Made by a program: the position numbers and the translations under genes | In this document: positions 1-9,124 of the stretch, piece after piece | How the letters are laid out: each line of letters begins with the position of its first letter | How positions within the stretch are numbered: position 1 is the stretch's first letter | Source: Fibrobacter sp. UWB16 | Lineage (GTDB): Bacteria > Fibrobacterota > Fibrobacteria > Fibrobacterales > Fibrobacteraceae | DNA: 64,000 bases | Reading direction: 5' to 3' | Assembly: GCF_900215325.1 (NCBI RefSeq) | Contig: NZ_OCMS01000002.1 | Coordinates: 62,001 to 126,000, forward strand | Notes under the pieces: model-generated | The model's input: the letters and a program-made list of their open reading frames with translations, nothing else | The model's database searches: none | Told to the model about the DNA's origin: nothing

Positions 1-943
1 AGTGCGCTTCGGTCATGTTCAGGATTTGCTTGATGCTGCGCGTCGGTCTGTTTTCAAGCCAATAGCGGCCGCAGTCGCCGAGCCCCGGGAGGTAACCTTC
101 GGGGGCGAGGACAGTCATGTGAACATTCTCGCCTTTGCTGTTCCCTGCAGATACTTCTTCGCCGGCGAGCATGAGCGGCATGTCGTTGCCGTTTTCATCT
201 TTCTTTGGGAGCGCTGCAATCTCTTCGCACAATTTTTGGAATCTCGGAACGGGTGAGTCTGCTTCCTTGGTGTAGTCCTCTTGTGTGAATGCAAAGTCGT
301 AGGCGTGGTCCGTGCAGTTCACAAAGTCGAGCCCGACCGCTTTGGCAGCGAGCTGCAAAACTTCTGGCGTGGCGCCGTATTCCACATGGTCTGCGGAGTA
401 GTGCGTGTGGCAGTGCATTTCGCCCGCGGCGTAGCCGGGGGCGATGGGGGGCGTCTCGTTCAAGACTTTAAAGCGGAGCGGGACGGGCTTAAGTCTCGGC
501 AAGTTCCAACGTTCAAACGTTTGCGATTTGCCTTCGCGTTCTACTGTTAGTTTGCAATGCGCTTCGTATGTGCCTGTCGGAATTTTCCCAAGCGTAAGCG
601 GAATGAATCTCATCTGCTCGCGGACTTCGATATTCAAATCTTTGCAAATGATGATGTCCGGCTGTGGCACGTCTTGTGTTTGCTGCGCATCTTGTAATAG
701 CAACGCATCTTGCTGCGCATTTTGCGTCCGCGCTTTTAGAACGATTTCCGCGCTTTTAATTGTTGTCGGGAAATGGTCTGCGTCCCGCATGACAATCCAG
801 AGGTAAGGCTCGATGCCTGGCACAAACTGGAATGGCGCATCGAAAATAATTTCGGGCCACGGCTTGTAAAGGAGCGACCAGGGCAGCTTGAACTTAAAAT
901 GCGTTTCTGCATAACGCAATTTTTCCCCCGGCCAAAAACTCAT
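1..943 (-). CDS. PHP-domain metal-dependent hydrolase, partial (3' end beyond window)
   Basis: An open frame starts at the ATG at 943-941 and stays open to base 1, giving 314 codons with the C-terminus missing. About two thirds along it reads GEMHCHTHYSAD, the HxH metal-binding signature of PHP (polymerase and histidinol phosphatase) domains, then DFVNCTDHAYDF, a second metal-ligand motif, and later GEEVSAG. PHP proteins hydrolyse phosphoesters with a di- or trinuclear metal site; the substrate here cannot be told. The first 170 or so residues precede the PHP domain and are not recognised. The start overlaps the stop of the upstream barrel gene (TGATG), so the two are probably translationally coupled in one minus-strand operon with the BamD-like gene. 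Confidence 0.8.
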   Translation of the reverse strand, partial: MSFWPGEKLRYAETHFKFKLPWSLLYKPWPEIIFDAPFQFVPGIEPYLWIVMRDADHFPTTIKSAEIVLKARTQNAQQDALLLQDAQQTQDVPQPDIIICKDLNIEVREQMRFIPLTLGKIPTGTYEAHCKLTVEREGKSQTFERWNLPRLKPVPLRFKVLNETPPIAPGYAAGEMHCHTHYSADHVEYGATPEVLQLAAKAVGLDFVNCTDHAYDFAFTQEDYTKEADSPVPRFQKLCEEIAALPKKDENGNDMPLMLAGEEVSAGNSKGENVHMTVLAPEGYLPGLGDCGRYWLENRPTRSIKQILNMTEAH

Positions 944-2076
944 CAGTCACCTTTTGATTTTACGTTTGCAGGATCCACGTTCTTTTTAGGCGTGTCTTGA
1001 GGTACGGGCGTATTTTTCGGCGCATTTCCCGGCGCAGTTCCAATAGAATCCTGCACAACGCTTGTGTCGATTTTCGCGGAATCTAGTGCAGCAGATGAAG
1101 AATCTTGTGCGGCAGATGAATCTTGCACAGCGGATGAATCTTGAACTGCGGACGTGTCACGGACTACGCTCGTATCAATCTTTGCGCTATCCTGAACGGC
1201 GGTTTTTGCTGAATTTTTTGTATCGTCGATAATTGTGACTTTGGGTTTCTTGTCTCCGTCGTCATCATCATCGTCGTCGTCATCCTTGGGTTCAGGCTTG
1301 TTCCAAAATCCAAAAGAGCCTCTGATTTGCAACTGTATTCCACCCAGGTTCCACTTTGCTTTTTCCTTGGGACCGTTCGGGACAATGTCCGAGAAGTTTT
1401 TTTCGGATTCCACTGAAATGGAATTGAACCCAATATCGCCATAAAGCTTAAAGTTCTTCCAGGTAGCAAAAAGGTAACCAACGCTCAGGCCAAACCCAGA
1501 ACCGTATATTGGGGTCTTTGCGCCCAGATAGCCCCAGGTTGTGTAGATCTCTGTTCCTGGCAAGGCCCAGTACCAACGGACGGCAATGCTGAATAGTCCG
1601 CCTGTGCTAAGCGTTATGAAGTTCTTGGGCAATGCAAAACGGTATTCGAGGAAAAGCGGAACGCCTTGCAGTGTGTATTCGTAACTATGCGTGCCACTCC
1701 TGCGGTCGGTCAAAACGACAGATTCGTTGTCGTAGATGAAACCGATACCGGTACTCAAAAAGTGGTCTTCCAAAAATTGCCACTGGATTCCCGCCGTAAC
1801 AGGGAAGCAGAAGTTCACCTTCTGAAAGTCCTGCTTGGCGACATTCAAGGATTCGGCTCTGTTGACGGCGTTCGCCTTAAAACCATAATAGATGGTGTCG
1901 ATGGCATCTTGGAAGTACTTACGCTCTTCAAAGCTTAAAAAAGAAATGGAGGGCTGTACGAATACAGATAGGATGGAATTGTCGTGGTCCAGTTTTTCTT
2001 CACTTGCGGCAAAGGTCGTTGCTGAAACTAGCAATGACGTAAGGAGGGTGAAAACTATTTTGGACTTGAATTTCAT
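943..2076 (-). CDS. Outer-membrane beta-barrel-like protein with poly-Asp linker and repeat tail
   Basis: The 377-residue product begins with a clear Sec signal peptide (MKFKSKIVFTLLTSLLVSATTFA). Residues 25-260 alternate polar and aromatic residues (for example GFGLSVGYLFATWKNFKLYGDIGF), as in a small outer-membrane barrel. A run of nine aspartates follows at residues 265-273 (bases 1258-1284). The rest is a low-complexity tail built on repeated VQDSSA and SAKIDTSVV units, rich in Asp, Ser, Ala and Val and probably disordered. It lies 8 bases behind the BamD-like gene and overlaps the PHP gene. The acidic stretch might bind cations, but that is a guess. No family name can be given. Confidence 0.75.
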   Translation of the reverse strand: MKFKSKIVFTLLTSLLVSATTFAASEEKLDHDNSILSVFVQPSISFLSFEERKYFQDAIDTIYYGFKANAVNRAESLNVAKQDFQKVNFCFPVTAGIQWQFLEDHFLSTGIGFIYDNESVVLTDRRSGTHSYEYTLQGVPLFLEYRFALPKNFITLSTGGLFSIAVRWYWALPGTEIYTTWGYLGAKTPIYGSGFGLSVGYLFATWKNFKLYGDIGFNSISVESEKNFSDIVPNGPKEKAKWNLGGIQLQIRGSFGFWNKPEPKDDDDDDDDDGDKKPKVTIIDDTKNSAKTAVQDSAKIDTSVVRDTSAVQDSSAVQDSSAAQDSSSAALDSAKIDTSVVQDSIGTAPGNAPKNTPVPQDTPKKNVDPANVKSKGD

Positions 2077-2084
2077 CCGTTTGC

Positions 2085-2936
2085 CTATTCAGCCAATTTC
2101 TTTTCTTCTTTCTGGAGGCGCTTCTTTTCGGATTCCTTCTTGAGGCGCTTTTCGTAGGATTCTTCGGCGCTTGCAATTTTGTCATTGGCCTTGTTGATGC
2201 GCTTCAGAATTTTCTCGTCCTTGTCTGCTTCGTTCTGGGCGATGGCGAGGTATTGCCTTGCCGGGTCAAACTGGTCGAGGTCCGTATAGGCGTCCGAAAT
2301 GAGGAACAAAGCTTCCTGGCGGTGCTTTGCCTTGGGGTAGGTCTCCAAGTATTCCTTGAAGTAAATGACGGCTGCTTGCGGCTTTTCCATGCGCAAGTAA
2401 AGACGGCCTGTCTGGAATTCCTTCTCGGCTACGCGGTCTACGAGGAGGTTGTAATAGTAGTTGACGGAATCGCGGAGCGGCGTATTCGGGTGGTTTGCGA
2501 GGTAGCGCTCAAAGTCCTTCATGGCGGTCGTCGTGTTGGATTCGTCGCGATCGATTCTGTATTCCATGTTGAACGAAGAGACTGCCTTGCGGAATTCTGC
2601 GGTTTCTGCAAATGGGGAACCCGGGAAGTTCACGATGAAGCTTCCGTATTCGCCACGGGCTTCAATCCAGTGCTCCAGGTTGAATTGGCTTTCGGCGAGC
2701 AAGAACTGGGCCTGTTCCATGTAGCCTGACCCTGCACAGGTAGAGAGGATTTCTTCTAGTTTTTCGACTGTTCTGCCGTACTTCTTAGCCTTGTAGAGTT
2801 CTTCTGCTGCTTCGTAGCGAGTCTTGCACCATTCTGTGTGTGTCATTTTTGTAGAAGAGGCTGTAGAACAACCCATCATAGTTGCCATATAAAGGAAAAG
2901 AGGAACGAACAGGGTACTCTTGAAAACTTTTTTCAT
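2085..2936 (-). CDS. bamD: BamD-like outer-membrane assembly lipoprotein
   Basis: The protein has a lipoprotein signal (MKKVFKSTLFVPLFLYMATMMGC; Cys23 from the chosen start) and then TPR-type helical pairs through residue 240, including YKAKKYGRTVEKLEEILS, LAESQFNLEHWIEARGEY and YFKEYLETYPKAKHRQEALF. This is the build of BamD/YfiO, the lipoprotein partner of BamA in inserting outer-membrane proteins. The C-terminal 40 residues are a charged Lys/Glu helix. An ATG ten codons upstream (2966) also opens the frame, but 2936 gives a normal signal peptide, so it is preferred. The gene diverges from lptF and heads an operon with a barrel protein. A general TPR lipoprotein is the alternative. Confidence 0.8.
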   Translation of the reverse strand: MKKVFKSTLFVPLFLYMATMMGCSTASSTKMTHTEWCKTRYEAAEELYKAKKYGRTVEKLEEILSTCAGSGYMEQAQFLLAESQFNLEHWIEARGEYGSFIVNFPGSPFAETAEFRKAVSSFNMEYRIDRDESNTTTAMKDFERYLANHPNTPLRDSVNYYYNLLVDRVAEKEFQTGRLYLRMEKPQAAVIYFKEYLETYPKAKHRQEALFLISDAYTDLDQFDPARQYLAIAQNEADKDEKILKRINKANDKIASAEESYEKRLKKESEKKRLQKEEKKLAE

Positions 2937-3000
2937 TTTTTTTCTTTGGTTAATTCTAACTTTCATGCTGTAAAGTAGAAAAAAACGACTCTAGAGAAAA

Positions 3001-4401
3001 ATGATTTTAGTCCGCTATGTCTTGAAAGAGCTTATTGGTCCTTTTTTGGCTTCGCTCTTTGGCATTACTTTTTTGTTCGTAGTTGACTTTTTAGTCAAAA
3101 TCTTGGACAATGTGCTGTCCAAGGGCTTGCCTGCATCTACGGTGCTTGAAATATTTGCTTTAAACCTTGCGTGGATGCTATCTCTGTCCATCCCGATGGC
3201 GGTGCTGGTCGCAAGCCTCATGACGTTTGGTCGTATGTCCGGAGACCAGGAAATTACGGCCGTGAAGGCGGCGGGTATTTCGCCGTTGTCGCTGATGCGT
3301 CCTGTGTTACTAGTGGCGCTCTTGCTTTCTGTGTTGATGGTCGTGTTCAATAACTGGGTGCTCCCGGAAGCTAACCACAGGTCCGTGGAACTCATGAACG
3401 CCGTTTCTCGCAAGAAACCGCATGTGTTTATCGATGCCGGGCGCCTTATTACGCAGTTCCCGGGCGTTCAGCTGTGGGTGAACCGTATTGACCCTGTGTC
3501 GGGGACGCTGTACGGGATCCAGATTTTCGAAATGGAAAAGAAGGGCGCTCCGCGAATTGTCTATGCCGATAGCGCTACGATGGATTATGTCGATAACGGG
3601 GCGACACTCATGCTCCGCCTGCGCAGTGGTGAAACGCATCTCGTCGATCCGGATGACGTAGACAATTATTTCCGTATCCGTTTCTTCTCGCAGGATTTGG
3701 CCATGCAAAACGTGGATGACCGCTTGGAACGCCGTAGCAGAAGCTACCGTAGCGACCGCGAAATGCCGGTGGAGATGATGTGGGAAGTGGTGACGGATGC
3801 CCGTAATAATTACGATACGGCTGCCGTGCAGGCAAAAACTCGCCGCTTGCCGACGCTTTTGCGCATTCGCGATTTTGTCAATGGCGATAGCATTCTTCCG
3901 GCAGATGCCAAGGGAATTCCGATGGGCGATTCATTGCAGTTTGCGCAGAGCTTGCGTAAAGTGCGTGTCCAGGAAACAGCCGCACTTCGTTCGACGGAAC
4001 GTGCTTGGGGCCGCATGGAAGGTGAACTCAAGCGTGCTGCCCAGTACATGGTTGAAATCCATAAGAAGTTCAGCACCGCATTTGCATGCTTTGTATTCGT
4101 GCTGATTGGCGCTCCGCTCGGAATCATGGCGCGCAAGGGTGGCATCGGTACTGGCATTCTCTATAGCCTTGCGTTCTTCGTCATCTACTGGATTTGCCTT
4201 ATCGGTGGCGAAAACCTTGCAGACCGCCTGGTTGTTTCTCCGGAACTTGCCATGTGGATTTCGAATGTCATTATCGGCGTGTTTGGCATATTCCTTACGC
4301 GAGTGATGGTGAAAGACCGTTTCTCAGGAGATTCCAAGTTCTTCCGATTCTTTAGGAAGATTGGGCGCATCTTTGGAAAAATCACGAAGAGGTTCGGATG
4401 A
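3001..4401 (+). CDS. lptF: LPS export ABC transporter permease LptF
   Basis: The 466-residue membrane protein matches the YjgP/YjgQ family. Three or more transmembrane helices lie at the N-terminus (residues 10-120), a soluble beta-jellyroll-like periplasmic region follows (about 125-345), and three helices close the protein (about 355-440). Typical sequence includes YVLKELIGPFLASLFGITFL at the start and IPMAVLVASLMTFGRMSGDQE. LptF and LptG form the inner-membrane channel that, with the ATPase LptB, extracts LPS and passes it to LptC. The periplasmic region is longer than in E. coli, with an Arg-rich stretch (RLERRSRSYRSDRE). The stop overlaps the next start (ATGA, 4398-4401), so lptF and lptG are coupled. 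Confidence 0.88.
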   Translation: MILVRYVLKELIGPFLASLFGITFLFVVDFLVKILDNVLSKGLPASTVLEIFALNLAWMLSLSIPMAVLVASLMTFGRMSGDQEITAVKAAGISPLSLMRPVLLVALLLSVLMVVFNNWVLPEANHRSVELMNAVSRKKPHVFIDAGRLITQFPGVQLWVNRIDPVSGTLYGIQIFEMEKKGAPRIVYADSATMDYVDNGATLMLRLRSGETHLVDPDDVDNYFRIRFFSQDLAMQNVDDRLERRSRSYRSDREMPVEMMWEVVTDARNNYDTAAVQAKTRRLPTLLRIRDFVNGDSILPADAKGIPMGDSLQFAQSLRKVRVQETAALRSTERAWGRMEGELKRAAQYMVEIHKKFSTAFACFVFVLIGAPLGIMARKGGIGTGILYSLAFFVIYWICLIGGENLADRLVVSPELAMWISNVIIGVFGIFLTRVMVKDRFSGDSKFFRFFRKIGRIFGKITKRFG

Positions 4402-5498
4402 AATTCTCAAGATACCTTATCTGGAACTTCCTGAAGATGTTCCTCATCGTGGTTTGCGGTGCGGTCCTCATATTTGTGGTGATTGACTTTGTCGGTAACA
4501 TCAAAACGTGGTCTGCTCGCGAAATGAAGTCTGTGGGCGACTACTACTTGAGCTACCTCCCGTATATTTTGTACTTGATTACCCCGGTAGCATTGTTTAT
4601 CGCGGTGCTCGCCTCCGTGGGTAATATGGCGCGCCACCTTGAAATGAGCGCTATGCAGAGTTCCGGGCAGAGTCCGTTCAAGACGCTTCTCCCGATATTC
4701 TTCCTCGGTGTCCTCATGTCGATTGGCTCGTATGAAATGAGTGAACACTGGCTTCCGGATGCAAACCACAAGCGATTTGAAATCATGGAGACGAATGCGC
4801 AGAAACGCAAGAATCCGCGCATCAAGGAAAAACAGGACTTCACGTTTATCGATAGCGAAAAAAACAGCTGGTTTTTCAAGTATTACTCGGGTAAGAGTAA
4901 AACTGGGCGAGACGTGGTCTTGCTTGTACGCGATCGAGGACGCTTGGTCGAACGTTACGATGTACGTACAATCCGCTGGGTTCAAACGGATTCAGTGACG
5001 GGGGCTGGCTTTTGGCGGTTCGAAAATGGTTTCCATCGTATCTTTAAAAAGGATGGTTCCGTCGATGTGATGCCGGTGCGTCAGAAAAGCATGAAGGGCA
5101 GAATCGATACGCACCCGAATGACTTGATTAACGAACGACAGCTTGCCGACGAAATGGATTCCAAGATGGTCAAGGCACGTATTGATGTGCTGCGGCGTTC
5201 GGGCGAAGAAACCCGCGCCATGGAGACCGCTCTCCAGTTTAAGTATTCGGCGCACTGGATGAACTTGATTGTCCTTTTGATCGGGGCTGCCCTTTGCCAC
5301 CGGTATAGCCGTTCAGGGGGCCTGTCCCAGAAATTCGGTGTTGGCTTGTTGCTTGTTTTTAGCTATTATATTCTAGAGAGGATTGGTCTTAAAATGGGTG
5401 AAAACGGAGCGCTCTCGCCATTCTGGGCCGCGTGGAACAGCCACTTCATTTATGCCAGTCTCGCGTTTGTCATGTTATACCGATCATTTCGCTTGTAG
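4398..5498 (+). CDS. lptG: LPS export ABC transporter permease LptG
   Basis: This 366-residue membrane protein of the same YjgP/YjgQ family as its upstream neighbour begins MKFSRYLIWNFLKMFLIVV. N-terminal helices run to about residue 115, then come a periplasmic domain (about 120-270) and three C-terminal helices. FIAVLASVGNMARHLEMSAM corresponds to the region that contacts the ATPase. It is the usual partner of LptF in LPS extraction. The four-base overlap with lptF and the 9-base gap to the diguanylate cyclase gene indicate one transcript. The F/G labels follow gene order and the pairing; the two paralogues could be swapped. Confidence 0.86.
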   Translation: MKFSRYLIWNFLKMFLIVVCGAVLIFVVIDFVGNIKTWSAREMKSVGDYYLSYLPYILYLITPVALFIAVLASVGNMARHLEMSAMQSSGQSPFKTLLPIFFLGVLMSIGSYEMSEHWLPDANHKRFEIMETNAQKRKNPRIKEKQDFTFIDSEKNSWFFKYYSGKSKTGRDVVLLVRDRGRLVERYDVRTIRWVQTDSVTGAGFWRFENGFHRIFKKDGSVDVMPVRQKSMKGRIDTHPNDLINERQLADEMDSKMVKARIDVLRRSGEETRAMETALQFKYSAHWMNLIVLLIGAALCHRYSRSGGLSQKFGVGLLLVFSYYILERIGLKMGENGALSPFWAAWNSHFIYASLAFVMLYRSFRL

Positions 5499-5507
5499 AG
5501 GGTTTAA

Positions 5508-7322
5508 ATGTCCGTATCTGAGATTTTATTTGTGGTCGCCGGTGCATTGCTGGGATTGGCATTTCAGGGGGGAATGTTCCTTTTCCTGATTCCTTTTGCG
5601 GTTGTTGCGTTTTCTCTTGCTGTCATGAACCGCCCGAGTCTCCCGCCGAATACGTCTGTGCTCCCGGTCATCAAGAGCAGCAAGCGTTCTACGGCTCTTA
5701 CGCCGGTAGTCTCTCCGGACATTCGCAATGAATTTACGAATGATGTAAAATTGGAGACCAACGAACCTAATTCGTCTCTCCGTGTAAACCAGATTTGGTC
5801 CCGTGCAAATTCGGATGTCGACAAGGCTTTTGGCGATATGCTGCGTTGCCTTAAGGTGCTCATGCCGCAGGCAAATACGCTTACGATTTTTACGAATGGC
5901 GGCAGTGCAAATGAATATCGCCTGAGAACGTTCCAAAGCGATATCCCGAACTGTATCGATACGGGTGCAAAAATTACCGAGAATATGGGCATCTTGAGCC
6001 AGCTCTTGCGCCCTGAAGTATCCCGCATTTTGGAAGGCGACTTGCTCGTTGGAAAGCGCCTTACGTATTACATCGAAAATCGAATGATTCGCTCGTTGGT
6101 CGGTGTGCCTCTCTTGGATCGTGAAGAACGTCGCCTGGGTGTCATTCTTGTGGACTCCTTGCATCCGAATGCGTTTACGGCTGCCGAAGCCCAGGCTCTT
6201 ACGTTTATTTCGCATGCAATGTACATGGTGAGCTTCAAGAGCTTTGTCTCGGCTCAGAATTACATTGAACAGCAGCAGTTCAGCGTGCTTTACCGCTACC
6301 AGCGCAAGTTCTTCCAGACCATGACGGTCAAGGACATCTACAAGCAAATGTTCGAATACGTCAAGGAAAACATGCCGTTTGACCGTTTGACGATTCTTGC
6401 GCTCGACAATCAGAAAGAAGGTTCTGGCCGCGTTGTTTACTGCGTCGGTATGGATTCGGAACAGTTTGTCGATAAGAAGTTTACGTTGTCTGACAAGGGC
6501 ATCTTTGTGCTTGCTCTTATGAGGAACCGCCCGGTATTCCGTTCGTTTACCTCGGGCTATGCCGATTATGTGCCGCGCTTGAACGATTCCGAAAAGCGCA
6601 ATATGGAACTTCGTCAGTTGTTTGTAATGCCGGTCGCTTCTGAACCGGATGCAAGGACTGCAGAACTTGCCATTTGCCTTGAAAGCCGTTACACCAACCG
6701 CTATCAGGATCACGAAAAGAAACTCCTCAAGGCGTTTGCCGGGGTCGCTGGATTTGCTTATGCCCGTGCACTCCAGGTTGAAAAGGACAAGGATCTTGCT
6801 ACGCGCGACGGCCTTACAGGACTCATGAACCACCGCTCTCTGCAAGAAGCTCTCCGCACCGAAAAGGTTCGTGCCGATCGCAAGAAGTACAATATCGGTG
6901 TCTTGATGATGGATATTGACCACTTCAAGAGAGTGAATGATACTTATGGACATCCGGTGGGTGATGAAGTCATCAGAGGTATTGCAACGGCGATTAGCGG
7001 TGAAATCCGCAAGGAAATTGACGTTGTTGCTCGCTATGGCGGCGAAGAATTTGTGGTGGCTCTTATCGATACGACTCCGGAAGGCATGATTGAAACGGCT
7101 GAACGCATCCGCAAGGCGGTGGGCAAGCTCGAATTCAACGTGCACTTGACGGACCCGCTTCGCGTGACGGTAAGCATTGGCGCCTTCCTTGTGGAACCGG
7201 AATTCTCGGATATGAAGAAGGCCGTGAACAATGCGGATCAGGCTCTCTACAAGGCAAAGGACGGCGGCCGCAACCAGGTCGTGCGTTTTGAAACCGTTGA
7301 AACCGAAGCGGTGGGAGATTAG
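5508..7322 (+). CDS. GAF-GGDEF diguanylate cyclase, membrane-anchored
   Basis: The 604-residue protein starts with a hydrophobic hairpin (residues 4-40). Two GAF-like sensory regions follow (about 85-245 and 260-425), and a complete GGDEF domain ends it (about 440-595). The catalytic loop reads GGEEF at 511-515, and the metal and substrate-binding segment MDIDHFKRVNDTYGHPVGDE is intact, so c-di-GMP synthesis is expected. The inhibitory I-site is altered: the four residues at the RxxD position are KEID, with an Arg one place early. The gene lies 9 bases after lptG, an unusual operon partner that may link c-di-GMP to envelope state. That link is inference. Confidence 0.88.
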   Translation: MSVSEILFVVAGALLGLAFQGGMFLFLIPFAVVAFSLAVMNRPSLPPNTSVLPVIKSSKRSTALTPVVSPDIRNEFTNDVKLETNEPNSSLRVNQIWSRANSDVDKAFGDMLRCLKVLMPQANTLTIFTNGGSANEYRLRTFQSDIPNCIDTGAKITENMGILSQLLRPEVSRILEGDLLVGKRLTYYIENRMIRSLVGVPLLDREERRLGVILVDSLHPNAFTAAEAQALTFISHAMYMVSFKSFVSAQNYIEQQQFSVLYRYQRKFFQTMTVKDIYKQMFEYVKENMPFDRLTILALDNQKEGSGRVVYCVGMDSEQFVDKKFTLSDKGIFVLALMRNRPVFRSFTSGYADYVPRLNDSEKRNMELRQLFVMPVASEPDARTAELAICLESRYTNRYQDHEKKLLKAFAGVAGFAYARALQVEKDKDLATRDGLTGLMNHRSLQEALRTEKVRADRKKYNIGVLMMDIDHFKRVNDTYGHPVGDEVIRGIATAISGEIRKEIDVVARYGGEEFVVALIDTTPEGMIETAERIRKAVGKLEFNVHLTDPLRVTVSIGAFLVEPEFSDMKKAVNNADQALYKAKDGGRNQVVRFETVETEAVGD

Positions 7323-7349
7323 AACTTAGATGAAATGTCATCTTAAGCT

Positions 7350-7433
7350 GTCATCCTGAGCGAAGTCGAAGGATCCAGTAAAATTGTTCGCTAGAAATAA
7401 CTGGATTCTTCGTCCCAAAGGACTCAGAATGAC
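7350..7433. repeat. Dispersed inverted repeat, GTCATCCTGAG family
   Basis: Arm 7350-7379 (GTCATCCTGAG ... GGATCCAGT) is matched in inverse by arm 7400-7433 (ACTGGATTC ... CTCAGAATGAC), giving a long imperfect hairpin in the gap between the diguanylate cyclase and the symporter. Related single arms occur at 9004, 27575 and 56482. The structure resembles REP/MITE-like intergenic repeats and may also end transcription. Confidence 0.75.
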
Positions 7434-7467
7434 GTTATTGTTAAAACCTACAACTTAATATCTAAAA

Positions 7468-8967
7468 ATGTTCACAGCACTTGATTGGCTTGTCTTATTC
7501 GCTTACTTGCTCTTGTCCTTAGCGATTGGGCTCTGGGTTTCTCGCGGCAACAAGAACCTCAAGGAATACATGTTCGGTGGCGGCTCGATGCCGTGGGTGG
7601 CCGTGGGCATTAGCCTCATTGCGACTTCCGTGAGTGCGACGACTTTCCTTGGCGCGCCTGCTGATGTTTTCGGCGACGACATGACTTTTTTGATGTTCCA
7701 GATCGGTGCGCTCCTTAGCATTGTGGTCGTGGGCTTTGTGTTTATCCCGCGGTTCCGCACGTCTGGCATTTCGAGCGCTTATGAACTTTTCGAAGTGCGT
7801 TTTGGGAGCCGCTCGGTGCGCCGTTTGGCTGCGGTTTTTTACTGCTTGCATTTGCTCCTCCGCACGGGCATCTTGCTTTACGCGCCTTCGCTTGTGCTTG
7901 CACAGATTTTGCACATTGACTTGAAACTTGCAATTATCGTCTCGGCGGCGATTGCCATTTTCTACACGTGGTTTGGCGGCATCAAGGCGGTCATTTGGAC
8001 GGACGTGATGCAGTTCTGCGTGTTCTTTGGCGGTGGCGTGCTTGTGCTTTTGATTATCGCAAATCAAGTGGGTGGCTTTGGTGAAATGGCGACGCTCGCC
8101 AGCGAAGCGGGCAAGACGCGTTGGTGGAATCCTTCGATGGATATTTCTGATGCTCGAACGCTTATTTCGGCGGGTTTTGCATACGTGATTCTTGAAATTG
8201 CCATTCGCGGTTGCGACCAGCAGTTTGTGCAGCGCTACCTCAGCTGCAAGGATGTGAAGGCGGCGAACCGTTCAAGTGTGCTTTCAATGGTGCTTGGTTG
8301 CGCTGTTTCGATTCTTTTCTATTGGGTGGGGGCTGCACTTTTTGTTTATTACAAAGTCTCGCAGGTGGCACCTCTTCCTGGGAGTGTCGGGCAGAATGAC
8401 GTGTTCCCGTACTTTATTGTAAATGCGCTTCCGTCTGGTGTGACGGGCTTGATTGTCGCTGCCATTTGTGCAGCGGCGATGAGCAGTCTTTCGGGCGCCA
8501 TCAATTCTCTCAGCAATACGTCCGAGCGCGACTTCCTCGGCTGGGATGAATCGATGGGAATGGGCGGGCTCAAGCGTGCTAAAATCTGGACGGTCGTCTG
8601 GGGCGTGCTCGGCGTGTTCTTTGCGCTTTTTGCCGCAACGCAGCAGGGGAGCCTCCTCAAAAATGCGATCTTCTTTACAGGTCTTTTCACGGGTCCGCTT
8701 CTCGGCATGTTCCTCCTCGCGTTCTTTGCAGACAAGATTTTTGGAACCGCAGAAAAAGCGTTACGCGCCTGGGTCGTGATTGTCGCCGTTATTTGCGGCA
8801 TGATAAGCCTCGTACTTATCCAGGGAATCCCCGCCTTTGGCGTGCCCGCCGTTTTTGAAAAAATATTCAGCTGGCCGTGGATGCCCTTCATTAGCATGAC
8901 AACCACCATTGTAGTGGCGCTTGTCGTGAATTTCGTGGCAAATCTTGTTTTGGTGAAACGAACGTAA
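7468..8967 (+). CDS. Sodium:solute symporter (SSS family)
   Basis: The 499-residue polytopic protein has about 13 hydrophobic helices. It begins MFTALDWLVLFAYLLLSLAIG and contains GGGSMPWVAVGISLIATSVSATTFLG, the characteristic TM1-TM2 region of the solute:sodium symporter family (LeuT fold), and SSLSGAINSLSNTSERD near TM8, where the second Na+ ligand set lies. SSS members import sugars, amino acids, sialic acid or other small solutes by sodium co-transport; the substrate cannot be read here. It stands alone, bounded by dispersed repeats on both sides. No strong ribosome-binding site is visible. Confidence 0.87.
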   Translation: MFTALDWLVLFAYLLLSLAIGLWVSRGNKNLKEYMFGGGSMPWVAVGISLIATSVSATTFLGAPADVFGDDMTFLMFQIGALLSIVVVGFVFIPRFRTSGISSAYELFEVRFGSRSVRRLAAVFYCLHLLLRTGILLYAPSLVLAQILHIDLKLAIIVSAAIAIFYTWFGGIKAVIWTDVMQFCVFFGGGVLVLLIIANQVGGFGEMATLASEAGKTRWWNPSMDISDARTLISAGFAYVILEIAIRGCDQQFVQRYLSCKDVKAANRSSVLSMVLGCAVSILFYWVGAALFVYYKVSQVAPLPGSVGQNDVFPYFIVNALPSGVTGLIVAAICAAAMSSLSGAINSLSNTSERDFLGWDESMGMGGLKRAKIWTVVWGVLGVFFALFAATQQGSLLKNAIFFTGLFTGPLLGMFLLAFFADKIFGTAEKALRAWVVIVAVICGMISLVLIQGIPAFGVPAVFEKIFSWPWMPFISMTTTIVVALVVNFVANLVLVKRT

Positions 8968-9003
8968 AATTGTTTTTTATTGGGGATGATTTTTGTGCAT
9001 CCT

Positions 9004-9056
9004 GTCATCCTGAGCCCCGGAACAAGTCCGGGGTAAACTCCGACGAAGGATCCAGT
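9004..9056. repeat. Dispersed repeat, GTCATCCTGAG family with inner hairpin
   Basis: The element runs from GTCATCCTGAG to GGATCCAGT and holds an inner perfect hairpin, CCCCGGA/TCCGGGG, at 9015-9033. It follows the symporter gene and could act as its terminator, although no T-run follows directly. Confidence 0.7.
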
Positions 9057-9124
9057 AATTTTGTTGGTTTTCCGTCTGGAAAATGACTATTTTAAATTCA
9101 AAACATTAAAAAGAGGGCTTAACG

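Noticed and set aside
5526-7145. A 539-codon minus-strand frame inside the diguanylate cyclase gene
   Set aside because: Shadow of the GGDEF gene; rich in Arg/His/Ala with no domain.
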